From contig JAAFJN010000033.1 of assembly GCA_013298845.1 (NCBI GenBank), positions 1-59,351 of the forward strand: 59,351 nt of DNA, given 5' to 3'. Both the position numbers and the translations under genes were made by a program. This stretch comes from Chitinophagales bacterium. GTDB taxonomy: Bacteria > Bacteroidota > Bacteroidia > Chitinophagales > Saprospiraceae. The notes below the pieces were generated by a model, which did not search any database, was not told the DNA's origin, and saw only the letters and a program-made list of their open reading frames with translations. Positions 32,167-41,207 of this stretch are shown here, in pieces (within the stretch, counting starts at the first letter, position 1; each line of letters opens with the position of its first letter).

Positions 32167-34908
32167 CTAATACCCGCCGCCACCGCTTTTTTTATCCTTT
32201 CCGTCTTTATCTTTGTTCAGCAGTTTATTAAAAAAGTCTTTGGGTTTATTGCCCTTTTTTTCTTCTTTTCCCTCTGGAATTTGGTCATTAAAAATGCTGG
32301 GATCAGTACCGCCTTCGCCACCGGCGGGTTCATCGGGGATTTCACCACCGAAACGTTCGCGGGCAATTTCCTTCAGGTTTTTGTACCCACTGGCGCGCAA
32401 CGAGTCGCGGATGGTAGAATCCTGCAACAACAAATTGAGTGTATCGGGCGAAATTGAAATGCGGAACGGACAACCGCAACGGCTGTTCACTTCGGGGTTG
32501 TCGGCAAATTTTTCGTTGAGCAGTGTGCGGTGTTTTTTGTCGTTGCCCACTTTGTGCCAAAAATTACCCACAATTGGCAACGCCATCGCGGAGCCTTGGC
32601 CCAATGACATGGAACGGAAACGCACCGCGCGGCTGGGCGCGCCTACCCAGGCACCCGTAACGAGGGTGGGGTTAAAGTTGATAAACCAACCATCCGAATG
32701 GTTTTGGGTGGTGCCGGTTTTGCCCGCAAAATCGCTTTGTAAGCCGTAGCCGGTGCGCAAACGTGCACCCGTTCCGTAATCAATGACACTTTTCATCATG
32801 CGTTGTACGGTGGCGGCCTGGTCTTCGGTGAGGGCGGCCACGTGCGGCCCTAACTCGGGGTTGCGGCCTAATTCCGTGTTGTAATCGTAAATAACGTTAC
32901 CGTTGCGGTCCACTACTTTTAACACCGTCACGGGTTCGGGGCGAACGCCTTTATTGGCCACGGAACCGTACACTTTTATCATATCGTAGAGGCTCACTTC
33001 ACAAGCGCCGAGGCTGATGCCAAATTCGCGCGGCAACTCGGAGGTAACGCCCATATTTCGGGCCAAATCAATGGTTTTTTGGATGCCTACTTTTTCAATC
33101 AATTGCGCAGCAATGACGTTCACCGAATACGTCAACCCCCCGATGAGCGAATACCAGCCCCCGTAACTTTCGTCGGAGTTGTGGGGCGTCCAGTCTTTGA
33201 TAGTCACCAACTGGTTTTTAATAAACTGGCATGGTTTGATACTGTCCTGAATGGCCGCTGCATAAACAATGGGTTTAAACGTAGAACCCACCTGACGGCG
33301 GCTCAGGTTGTGGTCGTATTTGAAATTGCGGAAATTGGTGCCGCCCACCCAGGCGCGGATATAGCCGGTTTTGTGTTCCATGGCCATAAAACCGCAGTTG
33401 AGCATACAAAAATAGTAGCGAACGCTGTCTAAGGGCGTCATGGTGGTATCCACGTCACCGCCGCCGTTGCGCCACGAGAAAATGGTCATGGGAGCGGGTT
33501 CGTTAAACGATTTAAGTACTTCCTCGTCGCTCATACCGCTTTCTTTCGATTGTTGCCAGCGGTCGCTGCGGCGCACTTGTTCGTCAATCCATTTATCATC
33601 GCCCCAGGGTTTTTCGCCTTTGTACCCTTTCCAGTGTTGGTCAAATTTCTGCTGAAGGTCCTTCATGTGTTTGGCCACCGACTCTTCCGCGTACTGCTGC
33701 ATTTTGCTGTCTAAGGTAGTGTAAATTTTGAGGCCGTCGCGGTACAAATTATAAGGAGTACCGTCTTCTTTGGTGAGTTTTTTGAGCAAATCGGGCATTA
33801 TCTCGGTGCGGAGATATTCGCGGAAATAGGTTCCGGTGCCGTCGTTATTGCCATCGCCACCGTGTTTTTTAGCCCCGACGGGTTTTTCTTTGAGTTTGTC
33901 GTATTCGGTTTGCGAGAGTTTACCGGTTTTGATTAATCGCGCCACGGTGGCCAATTCTTCGGAATCAAATTCAAACTCGTTATTTTGCACCATGCGCGAC
34001 ATCACGAGGTTACGGCGTTTTTGCGAACGTTCGGGGTTGCGCGTTGGGTCGAGGGCCGTGGTGGCTTTTAACATCCCGATGAGGGTTGCGGCTTGGTCGG
34101 GCGTGAGGTCTTTGGCTTTTTTGTTAAAAAAGTATTTGGCCGCCACGTTAATCCCGAAACGGTCGCCCCCGAAAGGCACCGTATTAAGGTATAAATTGAG
34201 CAGGTCTTCTTTGTTATAAATGTCTTCGAGGCGAATGGAAATAATGTTTTCGCGAATTTTATTGAGCAAAATACTCACTCCCGGCACCTTATAATTGCGG
34301 CGCGGGTACAGGTTTTTGGCCAATTGTTGGCTCAACGTAGAGCCGCCGCCCAGGTTTTGTTCGTTGGTGGCCACTCCTTTGAAGGCGCGCAGCCACGACA
34401 TCAGGTCAATACCACTGTGTTCAAAAAAACGTTTGTCTTCGGTGGCCAGCAGCGCCGTAATGACGTAAGGCGAAATATTTTCGAGTTTAATGGCCGTCCG
34501 GTTCTCGATGTAATATTTACCAATGAGTTCGTTATCGGCCGAATAAATTTCCGTCGCGTTCGACGTTTCGATGTTTTTCAACTCTTCGCGGTTGGGCATG
34601 TGCCCGAACAAACCCACCCAAACGCCAAAAATGAGGAAAAGGAGCGAAAAAAAGCCCCATTTCGCCGCAGAAAGGCCAAATTCAACCACTCCGGCCACAT
34701 TAGGCGACCCTTGGGCAAATACCGCCCAGCGCGCGCGAAGTGGTGCAGTGAGCGCCAGCCAACGCGCCTGAATGGGGTCTAATACGGGGCGAAATGGCGA
34801 TAAAATAAGGTTCCAAACGTACTTCACCGGAGCCGTTACCTGGTTCCAAATTCCGCCAACACGCTGGATAATCGGATGAGAAAAAAACTTCTTAATTATA
34901 TTCGACAT
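32167..34908 (-). CDS. Class A penicillin-binding protein (PBP1A-type)
   Basis: 913 residues from MSNIIKKFFSHP. One N-terminal transmembrane segment; GT51 glycosyltransferase with EDKRFFEHSGIDLMSWLRA, GGSTLSQQLAKNLY and ARKxxE-type downstream motifs; then a transpeptidase with SxxK as RRQVGSTFKPIVYAA, SxN as TYSVNVIAAQL, and KTGTTQNHSDGW. It polymerises and cross-links peptidoglycan in the periplasm. The C-terminal tail after the transpeptidase is Lys/Gly-rich, ending KDKKSGGGGY, an unusual charged tail. A TACCTTTG promoter lies upstream. Confidence 0.96.
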   Translation of the reverse strand: MSNIIKKFFSHPIIQRVGGIWNQVTAPVKYVWNLILSPFRPVLDPIQARWLALTAPLRARWAVFAQGSPNVAGVVEFGLSAAKWGFFSLLFLIFGVWVGLFGHMPNREELKNIETSNATEIYSADNELIGKYYIENRTAIKLENISPYVITALLATEDKRFFEHSGIDLMSWLRAFKGVATNEQNLGGGSTLSQQLAKNLYPRRNYKVPGVSILLNKIRENIISIRLEDIYNKEDLLNLYLNTVPFGGDRFGINVAAKYFFNKKAKDLTPDQAATLIGMLKATTALDPTRNPERSQKRRNLVMSRMVQNNEFEFDSEELATVARLIKTGKLSQTEYDKLKEKPVGAKKHGGDGNNDGTGTYFREYLRTEIMPDLLKKLTKEDGTPYNLYRDGLKIYTTLDSKMQQYAEESVAKHMKDLQQKFDQHWKGYKGEKPWGDDKWIDEQVRRSDRWQQSKESGMSDEEVLKSFNEPAPMTIFSWRNGGGDVDTTMTPLDSVRYYFCMLNCGFMAMEHKTGYIRAWVGGTNFRNFKYDHNLSRRQVGSTFKPIVYAAAIQDSIKPCQFIKNQLVTIKDWTPHNSDESYGGWYSLIGGLTYSVNVIAAQLIEKVGIQKTIDLARNMGVTSELPREFGISLGACEVSLYDMIKVYGSVANKGVRPEPVTVLKVVDRNGNVIYDYNTELGRNPELGPHVAALTEDQAATVQRMMKSVIDYGTGARLRTGYGLQSDFAGKTGTTQNHSDGWFINFNPTLVTGAWVGAPSRAVRFRSMSLGQGSAMALPIVGNFWHKVGNDKKHRTLLNEKFADNPEVNSRCGCPFRISISPDTLNLLLQDSTIRDSLRASGYKNLKEIARERFGGEIPDEPAGGEGGTDPSIFNDQIPEGKEEKKGNKPKDFFNKLLNKDKDGKDKKSGGGGY

Positions 34909-34931
34909 GGATATGTTACTCAAAAATCAAG

Positions 34932-34939
34932 CAAAGGTA
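34932..34939 (-). promoter_or_regulatory. -7 element TACCTTTG for the penicillin-binding protein
   Basis: Minus-strand TACCTTTG about 23 bases upstream of the ATG at 34908. Confidence 0.7.
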
Positions 34940-34997
34940 CGAAGTTTGGTTGAATTTGTTGTTAAGGGTTGAATTGGTTTTGCTCGTTGTAGGGTGT

Positions 34998-35464
34998 TCG
35001 TTGTTTTGTTGCTCGTTGTAGATTGTTTGTTGTCATTGTCCAATTTCGCGGCTACAAGCACTGGGTGAGTTCGTCATCCCCGGCGTGCGAATAAAATATT
35101 CACTCGATATTCCAGAGAAACCTTTGGGATAGACGGCTATTTTGTGGCGAAAAAGCACCAAAAACCTTGAGATGCCTTCGGCGGACTATTTCGGATGAAA
35201 TCGTTGCCAGTGTTGTCGTCCCAATCGTCAGGACGATCTTGAGTTGCCTTTGGCGGACTATTTCGGATGAAATCGTTGGCAGTGTTGTCGTCCAATCGTC
35301 AGGACGATCTTGAGATGCCTTCGGCGGACTATTTCGGATGAAATCTACCAAATCTGGGAGATTTGGCAGATTGGCACGCTAGAGATGACGAACTCACCCA
35401 GTGCTTGTAGCCGCGAAATTGGACAATGACAACAAACAATCTACAACGAGCAACAAAACAACGA
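34998..35464. repeat. 81-bp perfect inverted repeat around tandem 71/72-bp repeats
   Basis: 34998-35078 and 35384-35464 are exact reverse complements over 81 bases. Outside them the similarity continues with phrases of GCTCGTTGTAG and GGTTGAATT; the right side carries one extra phrase unit. The core has 2.5 tandem copies of a 71/72-base unit starting at 35167, 35239 and 35310, each with TTCGGATGAAATC and the palindrome ATCGTC-AG-GACGAT, then a small hairpin CCAAATC/GATTTGG. No credible gene. The stop of the 139-aa gene lies in the GGTTGAATT repeat on the right edge. Confidence 0.92.
35167..35345. repeat. Tandem 71/72-bp repeat, 2.5 copies
   Basis: Units start TTGAGATGCC, TTGAGTTGCC and TTGAGATGCC. 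Copies 1 and 2 differ by a few substitutions and one C; copy 3 stops after GGATGAAATC. They form the core of the large inverted repeat. Confidence 0.9.
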
Positions 35465-35544
35465 CCATTCTACAACGAGCAACACAAAACGAACACTCTA
35501 CAACGAGCAAAACCAATTCAACCAATTCAACCCTTCTAACAAAT

Positions 35545-35964
35545 TCAACCCTTAGCAACCAGCGACATGAGTTTTTCAAACAACGCCGCGATGTTTTTAT
35601 CCACGGGCGCGTCGGCGGCACCCCAGGAAATGCGGCGGTAACCATCGCCCGACGGGACTTCGATGAATGAGTACGTATTGCCGGGATGTTTAAAATCGAG
35701 TTGGGCCAGTTTGAGTTGTTCCACCGTTTTAAAACAGGTTTTGGCCACGCGGCGTTTGGCCGAATCCAGTTCGGTGCGGTTGGCGTCGAACAATTGACCA
35801 TTGTCGAGCAAAGTGTACGCCTGTTCGATGCCCGTGAAACCGCCGCCTTTGCCAAACCGAATTTGTTGGGCCGGCAAATTATCGGGTGTGTAACGGGTAT
35901 GTTTGCAAAAAACCAACAACGTGGCAACGGAAAAAAGCGCCAAAGCGATAAGAACTAATTTCAT
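35545..35964 (-). CDS. Small probable lipoprotein, unknown
   Basis: 139 residues. The N-terminal signal ends LLVFCKHTR, a lipobox-like site. The mature part has FGKGGGFTGIEQAYTLLDNGQ followed by a helix and a C-terminal SWGAADAPVDKNIAALFEKL. I recognise the pattern as a recurrent unnamed Bacteroidota protein but know no function. The stop TGA is contributed by the repeat GGGTTGAATT. Promoter TAACTTTG at 35993-36000. Confidence 0.78.
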   Translation of the reverse strand: MKLVLIALALFSVATLLVFCKHTRYTPDNLPAQQIRFGKGGGFTGIEQAYTLLDNGQLFDANRTELDSAKRRVAKTCFKTVEQLKLAQLDFKHPGNTYSFIEVPSGDGYRRISWGAADAPVDKNIAALFEKLMSLVAKG

Positions 35965-35992
35965 ACAAGAGGTAATGTTGTGAATGAACGGG

Positions 35993-36000
35993 CAAAGTTA
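35993..36000 (-). promoter_or_regulatory. -7 element TAACTTTG for the 139-aa gene
   Basis: Minus-strand TAnnTTTG match, 28 bases upstream of the ATG. Confidence 0.6.
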
Positions 36001-36130
36001 TAAGGTTTCGGCATGATTCAGGGCGCATCTACTTATATATTGAGCGTTGCCGGGTTTTGTGCAGCACTAATATTGATCTGTATCAAGATTTTCGTCCACA
36101 AAACCTGCCGAGTCGAAGTATATTTACCCC

Positions 36131-36673
36131 ATGAATAAAGAAATTGTTTTAGAAGCGGTTAGCAATTACAACCCACTGAACAACACCGACGCGGCTTTTC
36201 AGCGGCAAACCTTCGATTTTCTTCAACGTTGCGATGAATTTTGGCAACGTTCCACCCTCGAAGGGCATATTACCGGCTCGGCTTGGATTTGTTCACCCGA
36301 TTTTCAGCGCACGTTGCTCATTCACCACATCAAACTGGATCGGTGGCTACAACCCGGCGGCCACGTGGAAGGCACCGATGCCGAACCGGGCGAAACCGCC
36401 GAACGCGAAGCCCGCGAAGAATGCGGGCTAACGGTGCTGAATCGCCTCCAAAGTGGCATTTTTGACCTCGATGTGCACCCGATTCCGGCCAAAAACGGCG
36501 TACCCGAACACCTGCACTACGACCTGCGTTACCTGTTTGTAACCCCCGAAATCCTCCATGACTTTGATGCGTTGGAGGTAAAAGGAATTCAGTGGGTGTC
36601 CATTCGCGACCTTTGTGGAGAAGATACCCCCGAATCGCTGCGGCGAATGGCGTTGCGCACGTTGGCGTTGTAA
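36131..36673 (+). CDS. Nudix hydrolase
   Basis: 180 residues. The Nudix box is GGHVEGTDAEPGETAEREAR followed by EECGL; the REAREECG core with its metal-binding Glu residues is intact, with a slightly longer loop than the consensus. The upstream sheet LLIHHIKLDRWLQPGGH is typical of family members acting on nucleoside diphosphate derivatives. The exact substrate is unknown. It ends in a bidirectional terminator shared with the convergent T9SS gene. Confidence 0.92.
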   Translation: MNKEIVLEAVSNYNPLNNTDAAFQRQTFDFLQRCDEFWQRSTLEGHITGSAWICSPDFQRTLLIHHIKLDRWLQPGGHVEGTDAEPGETAEREAREECGLTVLNRLQSGIFDLDVHPIPAKNGVPEHLHYDLRYLFVTPEILHDFDALEVKGIQWVSIRDLCGEDTPESLRRMALRTLAL

Positions 36674-36691
36674 CTTTTTCTTTTGCCCAAT

Positions 36692-36733
36692 AAAAAAGCG
36701 CCGGATGCACACAGCACCCGACGCTTTTTTTAT
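36692..36733. terminator. Bidirectional terminator between convergent genes
   Basis: AAAAAAGCG (36692-36700) pairs with CGCTTTTTT (36722-36730), with inner CGG/CCG pairs. A- and T-runs serve both strands. Confidence 0.8.
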
Positions 36734-36786
36734 TTTAAAATGAAATCCGGCCGGGTTAACAGCCGGATTTTATACTCAACAAACAA

Positions 36787-38595
36787 TTACTGTACAATCA
36801 ATTTCTGTACCTGATTATCCAATTTGATAAAGTACATACCAGGGTTCAAACCTTCTACTTCGGCGTGGTCGGTATCCAAACCGAAACGCACCAATTGACC
36901 TTTGATGTCGAAGATACCGTAAGATACCACCTGACGACCAAACTGCAACACACCGCTGCTGATGGGGTTAGGGTATACCGGGCTGTACTTCATAGCCGTT
37001 TCAATTTCGTCGGCAGAAGAAGTAAGGTTAACCAAGATGGGGTTGCAATCAAATTCCGCACCTGCCAAAGCGGGTGAACCGGCTACCGGACGGAAATTAG
37101 GCGTTGTGGTGTACGCATTGGGGTTTTCCAACACTGTACCGGCCGTGAAAGGCACCGGATTGATGTTGTTAGAAAGGCAAGGTACCAACGTTTGTTTCAA
37201 CCAAGCGTCAATGGCGTCGCGTTTTGCGGCCGAACCTGCGGCGCGGGCTACTTCGGCAAGACCGTTGGCCGTAGTATCAGAAGTGCTGGTAAACGCTGAA
37301 GCCGTATTTACGATGAGGTTATTGGCAAAGAAAATTTGTTTGTTTTGAATATCCACCGGAGTAGATGGATTTACCAAACCCAACGCTTGTGGGAAATTGG
37401 TTTTGCGTACGCAACTGTCACCGTCAATCATTACAAAGTTGCGATAGCCCATAAATACGCTGTTGCAAATGCGCAGGCTGGAGTTACGACGGATACGGGC
37501 ACCACGACGGAAAGACGAACGCGCTACAGAACTCAACTGGCTGTAAGTAGTACCCACGGGAACCGGGCCAACCATCGTGAAGTTAGAGAAAATCGCTTTG
37601 GTGGTAAACGGAACAGAGGCAGTACCGGTTGCTTCATTATCACTTTCGAAACCTTCGGACGTAGAAGCACCGGAAGAGGCGTTGTACGTAAGGTCAAAAT
37701 AAGACGTGTCGCGGATGGCGATACCAAATTGGTTCAAACCTTCGTAACCGTTGTCGGTGTCAAAGTCATCGTCGGTACTTTTGTACGCGATGAGGTATTT
37801 AGCGTTTACTGCGCCGCCGAACCACTCGAAAGAGTCGTCGTTGCAATAAGAAACTTGTACGTTGCTGATTTGTGTACCAGAACCAACGGCACCCAAAGTA
37901 AGACCGTTGATTTCTTTGTTGGCTTCAAACGCCAAACCACCAAACTCCAAACGGAGGTAAGAGATCGAACCTGAGTTGTCGGCGTTGTCGTTACCGCCAA
38001 ATTTAGCGAGATTTGGGTTAAAAGAAACGTTGTTGAAACCTTCCATTTGTACGTTGTCGAAATTGGCGTTGGCCAAGTTGTGACGGCCACGGCCACCAAT
38101 CACCAAACCACCCCAATCGCCGCGTTCGCGTTCGCCCGCTGCTTTGGCCGATGTCATAACAACCGGGTTAGTGGCAGTACCGTTAATTTCGATTTTACCG
38201 CCACGCTCTACCACGATAGAAGCGTAGTTTCTTGGGGTAACACTCAAATCACCCAATGCGCGGATGATGGTACCGGCAGGAATCACCAATTTAGCACCGT
38301 CGGGTACTACGATAAAACCTTTAAGCAAATATACTTTAGACGCATCCAAAGTAACGGTGCCGGAAATATTTTTGAAACCAGCCGCCGAACCATCAAGGGT
38401 GGTAACGTCGGTTGGAGCCGGATAGTTTGTATTTTTAGGATCCCAGTTTGCCCAGTTGGCAGTCCAGTCAGCGGCAGGGTCATTGTTCAATGCACCAACG
38501 TAACTTGTTTTTGCAAAGTAAAAAGGTGTCTGTGCGTTGGCCGCAACAACTGACATTAAAAAGCAGAAAATAAAGGAAATGCGCGTAAATTTCAT
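36787..38595 (-). CDS. Secreted beta-helix protein with T9SS sorting domain
   Basis: 602 residues from MKFTRISFIFCFLMSVVAA; signal cut after NA. A right-handed beta-helix type body: GDWGGLVIGGRGRHNL, GGNDNADNSGSISYLRLEFG, NGLTLGAVGSGTQISNVQVS and DDSFEWFGGAVNAKYLIAYK. The last 75 residues (YSPVYPNPISSGVLQFGRQV to KLIVQ) are a type A sorting domain. It is a single-unit homolog of the repetitive protein at 55827-59351. Its role at the surface is unknown; proteins of this kind are often encoded near TonB receptors. Confidence 0.88.
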   Translation of the reverse strand: MKFTRISFIFCFLMSVVAANAQTPFYFAKTSYVGALNNDPAADWTANWANWDPKNTNYPAPTDVTTLDGSAAGFKNISGTVTLDASKVYLLKGFIVVPDGAKLVIPAGTIIRALGDLSVTPRNYASIVVERGGKIEINGTATNPVVMTSAKAAGERERGDWGGLVIGGRGRHNLANANFDNVQMEGFNNVSFNPNLAKFGGNDNADNSGSISYLRLEFGGLAFEANKEINGLTLGAVGSGTQISNVQVSYCNDDSFEWFGGAVNAKYLIAYKSTDDDFDTDNGYEGLNQFGIAIRDTSYFDLTYNASSGASTSEGFESDNEATGTASVPFTTKAIFSNFTMVGPVPVGTTYSQLSSVARSSFRRGARIRRNSSLRICNSVFMGYRNFVMIDGDSCVRKTNFPQALGLVNPSTPVDIQNKQIFFANNLIVNTASAFTSTSDTTANGLAEVARAAGSAAKRDAIDAWLKQTLVPCLSNNINPVPFTAGTVLENPNAYTTTPNFRPVAGSPALAGAEFDCNPILVNLTSSADEIETAMKYSPVYPNPISSGVLQFGRQVVSYGIFDIKGQLVRFGLDTDHAEVEGLNPGMYFIKLDNQVQKLIVQ

Positions 38596-38740
38596 GTGCA
38601 TTATAATATGTAGTGGTTAAATTTTCCGCAAAGGTCGGGGGTTACTATTACCCCAATGTTAAGCCGAGGTTACCGGTGTTTAAATTGTTCGTGTGGATAA
38701 CTTTTGCCCCCTTGGCAATGCCCACTTTCAAAAGACCCTC

Positions 38741-38748
38741 TACATTTG
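38741..38748 (+). promoter_or_regulatory. -7 element TACATTTG for tex
   Basis: TAnnTTTG match 28 bases upstream of the ATG at 38777. Confidence 0.65.
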
Positions 38749-38776
38749 CACCAAACTATTCAATACCATATCCTGA

Positions 38777-40894
38777 ATGACGTACGCCGATCGTATCGCC
38801 CCGATTTTACAAATTTCTGCCCATCGCATCCAATCCGTTATTGATTTGCTGGACGATGGCGCCACCGTTCCTTTTATTGCCCGTTACCGAAAAGAAGCCA
38901 CCGGGTCGTTGGATGAAGTACAAATTGCCGCCATCCAGGACTGGCTGAAAAAACTTCAGGAACTCGACAAACGCCGCGAAACCATCCTCACCAGCATCGA
39001 AGAACAGGGCAAACTCACGCCCGAGTTGCGCAAAGCCATTTTGGCCGCCGCGACTATGACCGAACTGGAGGATTTGTATTTGCCCTACCGGCCCAAACGC
39101 AAAACCCGCGCCACCATCGCCATTGATAAAGGGCTGGAACCTTTGGCCAAACGGATATTTACCCAACGCGACCGCGAACTGGATACCGTGGCCGCCGCTT
39201 ACCTCAACGACCAGGTGGCTACCGTGGACGATGCCTTGCAGGGTGCCCGCGATATTATTGCCGAATGGGTTAGCGAAGACATCAAAGCGCGCGACAAAGT
39301 GCGCCGCCACTTTACCAAAGGTGCCCTCATTGCCGCCAAATTAGTGAAAGGGAAAGACGAAGAAGGGGCCAAATACCGCGATTATTTCGACTGGAACGAA
39401 CCCCTCAAAAATTGTCCCAGCCACCGATTGCTGGCCATGCGCCGGGGCGAAGAAGAAGGTTTCCTGCGCGTGGGCATTGCGCCCGATGAAGAACCTGCCG
39501 TGCGCGACCTCGAAGATTTATTTCTCACCGGTTCGGGCGATAGTGCCCGACAGGTAAAACTGGCCGTTAAAGACAGTTACAAACGCCTGCTTCAGCCCGG
39601 TATCGAAACGGAATTTCGCAATTTATCCAAAGAAAAAGCCGATTTAGAGGCTATTATGGTTTTTACCGATAACCTCCGGCAATTGTTGCTTTCCGCGCCC
39701 TTGGGCGAAAAACGGGTACTGGGCATTGACCCCGGTTTCCGTACCGGTTGTAAAGTGGTGGTATTGGACGCCAGCGGTAATTTGCTAAAATACACGGCCA
39801 TTTTCCCGCACGAACCGCAGCGTAAAGTTTTTGAAGCCCAGTCGGAAGTGGAAGATTTGGTGGAGCGTTTCCAAATTGACGCGATTTCGGTGGGCAACGG
39901 CACGGCCGGTCGCGAAACCATGGACTTTTTGCGCGCCATTCGTTTTAATCGTCCGGTCGAAGTTTTTCAGGTCAACGAAGCGGGTGCGTCCATTTATTCC
40001 GCCTCCGAAGTAGCCCGCGAAGAATTCCCCAACGAAGACCTTACCGTGCGCGGCGCGGTGAGCATCGGCCGCCGCCTCATGGACCCGCTGGCCGAATTGG
40101 TCAAAATTGATCCCAAAAGCATCGGGGTGGGGCAATACCAGCACGATGTGAACCAAACCCAACTCAAAGAAAGCCTCGACCGTACGGTGGAAAGTTGCGT
40201 AAACGCCGTGGGCATTAATATCAATACGGCGAGCAAACACTTATTAACGTATGTATCGGGCCTTGGGCCGGTTTTGGCGCAAAATATTGTTAATTACCGC
40301 TCCGAAAATGGCCCGTTCCGCCGCCGCAGCGACCTCAAAAAAGTGGCTCGCCTCGGCGATAAAGCCTACGAACAATGCGCGGGCTTCCTCCGCATCCGCG
40401 AGGCCGAAAATCCCTTGGACAATACCGCAGTTCACCCCGAACGTTATGAACTGGTCACTCAAATGGCCAAAGACCTGAACTGTAAGGTGCAGGATTTGAT
40501 CGTCAACCTCGAAGTCCGCCAAAAAATTGACCTCAAGCACTACGTCAAAGCCGATATTGGTTTGCCCACACTGCAAGACATCATGAAGGAGTTGGAAAAA
40601 CCGGGTCTCGATCCGCGCGGCGCGGCCAAACCCTTTGAGTTTGGGAACGTGCGCTCCATCGAAGACCTTTCGGAAGGTATGATTTTACCCGGAATTATCA
40701 CCAATATCACCGCTTTTGGCGCTTTTGTGGATATTGGCATCAAAGACTCGGGTTTGGTACACGTTTCCCAAATGGCCGATAAATTTATCAAAAACCCTTC
40801 GGAAGTCGTTACCCTCAACCAACAGGTAACGGTTCGCGTCGTGGAAGTAGATATGAAACGCAAACGCGTCGCCCTAAGCATGCGCGGGGTTTGA
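38777..40894 (+). CDS. tex: Tex-family RNA-binding transcription accessory protein
   Basis: 705 residues. N-terminal helical domain (TVPFIARYRKEATGSLDEVQ), YqgF/RNase H-like domain at VLGIDPGFRTGCKVVVLD, helix-hairpin-helix YVSGLGPVLAQNIVNYR, and C-terminal S1 domain from EGMILPGIITNITAFGAFVD to the end. It binds structured nucleic acid and is linked to transcription and stress tolerance. The stop TGA is followed by TAG TGA at the start of a heptamer array. Confidence 0.96.
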   Translation: MTYADRIAPILQISAHRIQSVIDLLDDGATVPFIARYRKEATGSLDEVQIAAIQDWLKKLQELDKRRETILTSIEEQGKLTPELRKAILAAATMTELEDLYLPYRPKRKTRATIAIDKGLEPLAKRIFTQRDRELDTVAAAYLNDQVATVDDALQGARDIIAEWVSEDIKARDKVRRHFTKGALIAAKLVKGKDEEGAKYRDYFDWNEPLKNCPSHRLLAMRRGEEEGFLRVGIAPDEEPAVRDLEDLFLTGSGDSARQVKLAVKDSYKRLLQPGIETEFRNLSKEKADLEAIMVFTDNLRQLLLSAPLGEKRVLGIDPGFRTGCKVVVLDASGNLLKYTAIFPHEPQRKVFEAQSEVEDLVERFQIDAISVGNGTAGRETMDFLRAIRFNRPVEVFQVNEAGASIYSASEVAREEFPNEDLTVRGAVSIGRRLMDPLAELVKIDPKSIGVGQYQHDVNQTQLKESLDRTVESCVNAVGININTASKHLLTYVSGLGPVLAQNIVNYRSENGPFRRRSDLKKVARLGDKAYEQCAGFLRIREAENPLDNTAVHPERYELVTQMAKDLNCKVQDLIVNLEVRQKIDLKHYVKADIGLPTLQDIMKELEKPGLDPRGAAKPFEFGNVRSIEDLSEGMILPGIITNITAFGAFVDIGIKDSGLVHVSQMADKFIKNPSEVVTLNQQVTVRVVEVDMKRKRVALSMRGV

Positions 40895-40895
40895 T

Positions 40896-41206
40896 AGTGA
40901 AGAGTGAAAAGTGAATAGTGAAAAGTGAATAGTGAAAAGTGAAGAGTGAAAAGTGAAGAGTGAAAAGTGAAGAGTGAAAAGTGAAGAGTGTAGAGTTTGC
41001 CCGTTGTAGCGTACTCATTTTTAGTAATGAGTGATATGTTTTTTTAAACCGGATAAAATACTCTTTAGTTTGGAGCATTTTTGCCTGTTTTTTACTCTAA
41101 AATTAAAATAAAAGATCACTCTACAACGAGCAAACTATTCACTTTTCACTATTCACTCTTCACTCTTCACTCTTCACTTTTCACTCTTCACTCTTCACTC
41201 TTCACT
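40896..41206. repeat. Symmetric heptamer arrays between two convergent stop codons
   Basis: 40896-40993 holds 14 units AGTGAAN and 41137-41206 holds 10 inverted units. Inside them sits a second inverted pair: TTTGCCCGTTGTAGCGTACTC (40997-41017) and an inverted GTTTGCTCGTTGTAGAGTGATC-like copy near 41114-41135. The left array starts one base after the tex stop; the right array ends one base before the stop of the RND gene. Each gene reads into the AGTGAA orientation. Confidence 0.92.
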
Positions 41207-41207
41207 C

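Noticed and set aside
35100-35351. Minus-strand frame of 83 residues with internal repeats inside the large inverted repeat
   Set aside because: It is a by-product of the 71/72-bp tandem repeat, has no ribosome-ready start, no promoter and no protein-like composition. The unit length changes by one base between copies, which would break a coding repeat.
34998-35464. Insertion sequence with terminal inverted repeats
   Set aside because: There is no transposase frame and no clear target-site duplication; the arms are made of phrase repeats that extend outside the perfect part.
40815-41078. Minus-strand frame reading Ser-Leu-Phe-Thr-His repeats over the heptamer array
   Set aside because: The opposite strand of AGTGAAN simply lacks stops; the frame is an artefact of the repeat and overlaps the end of tex.
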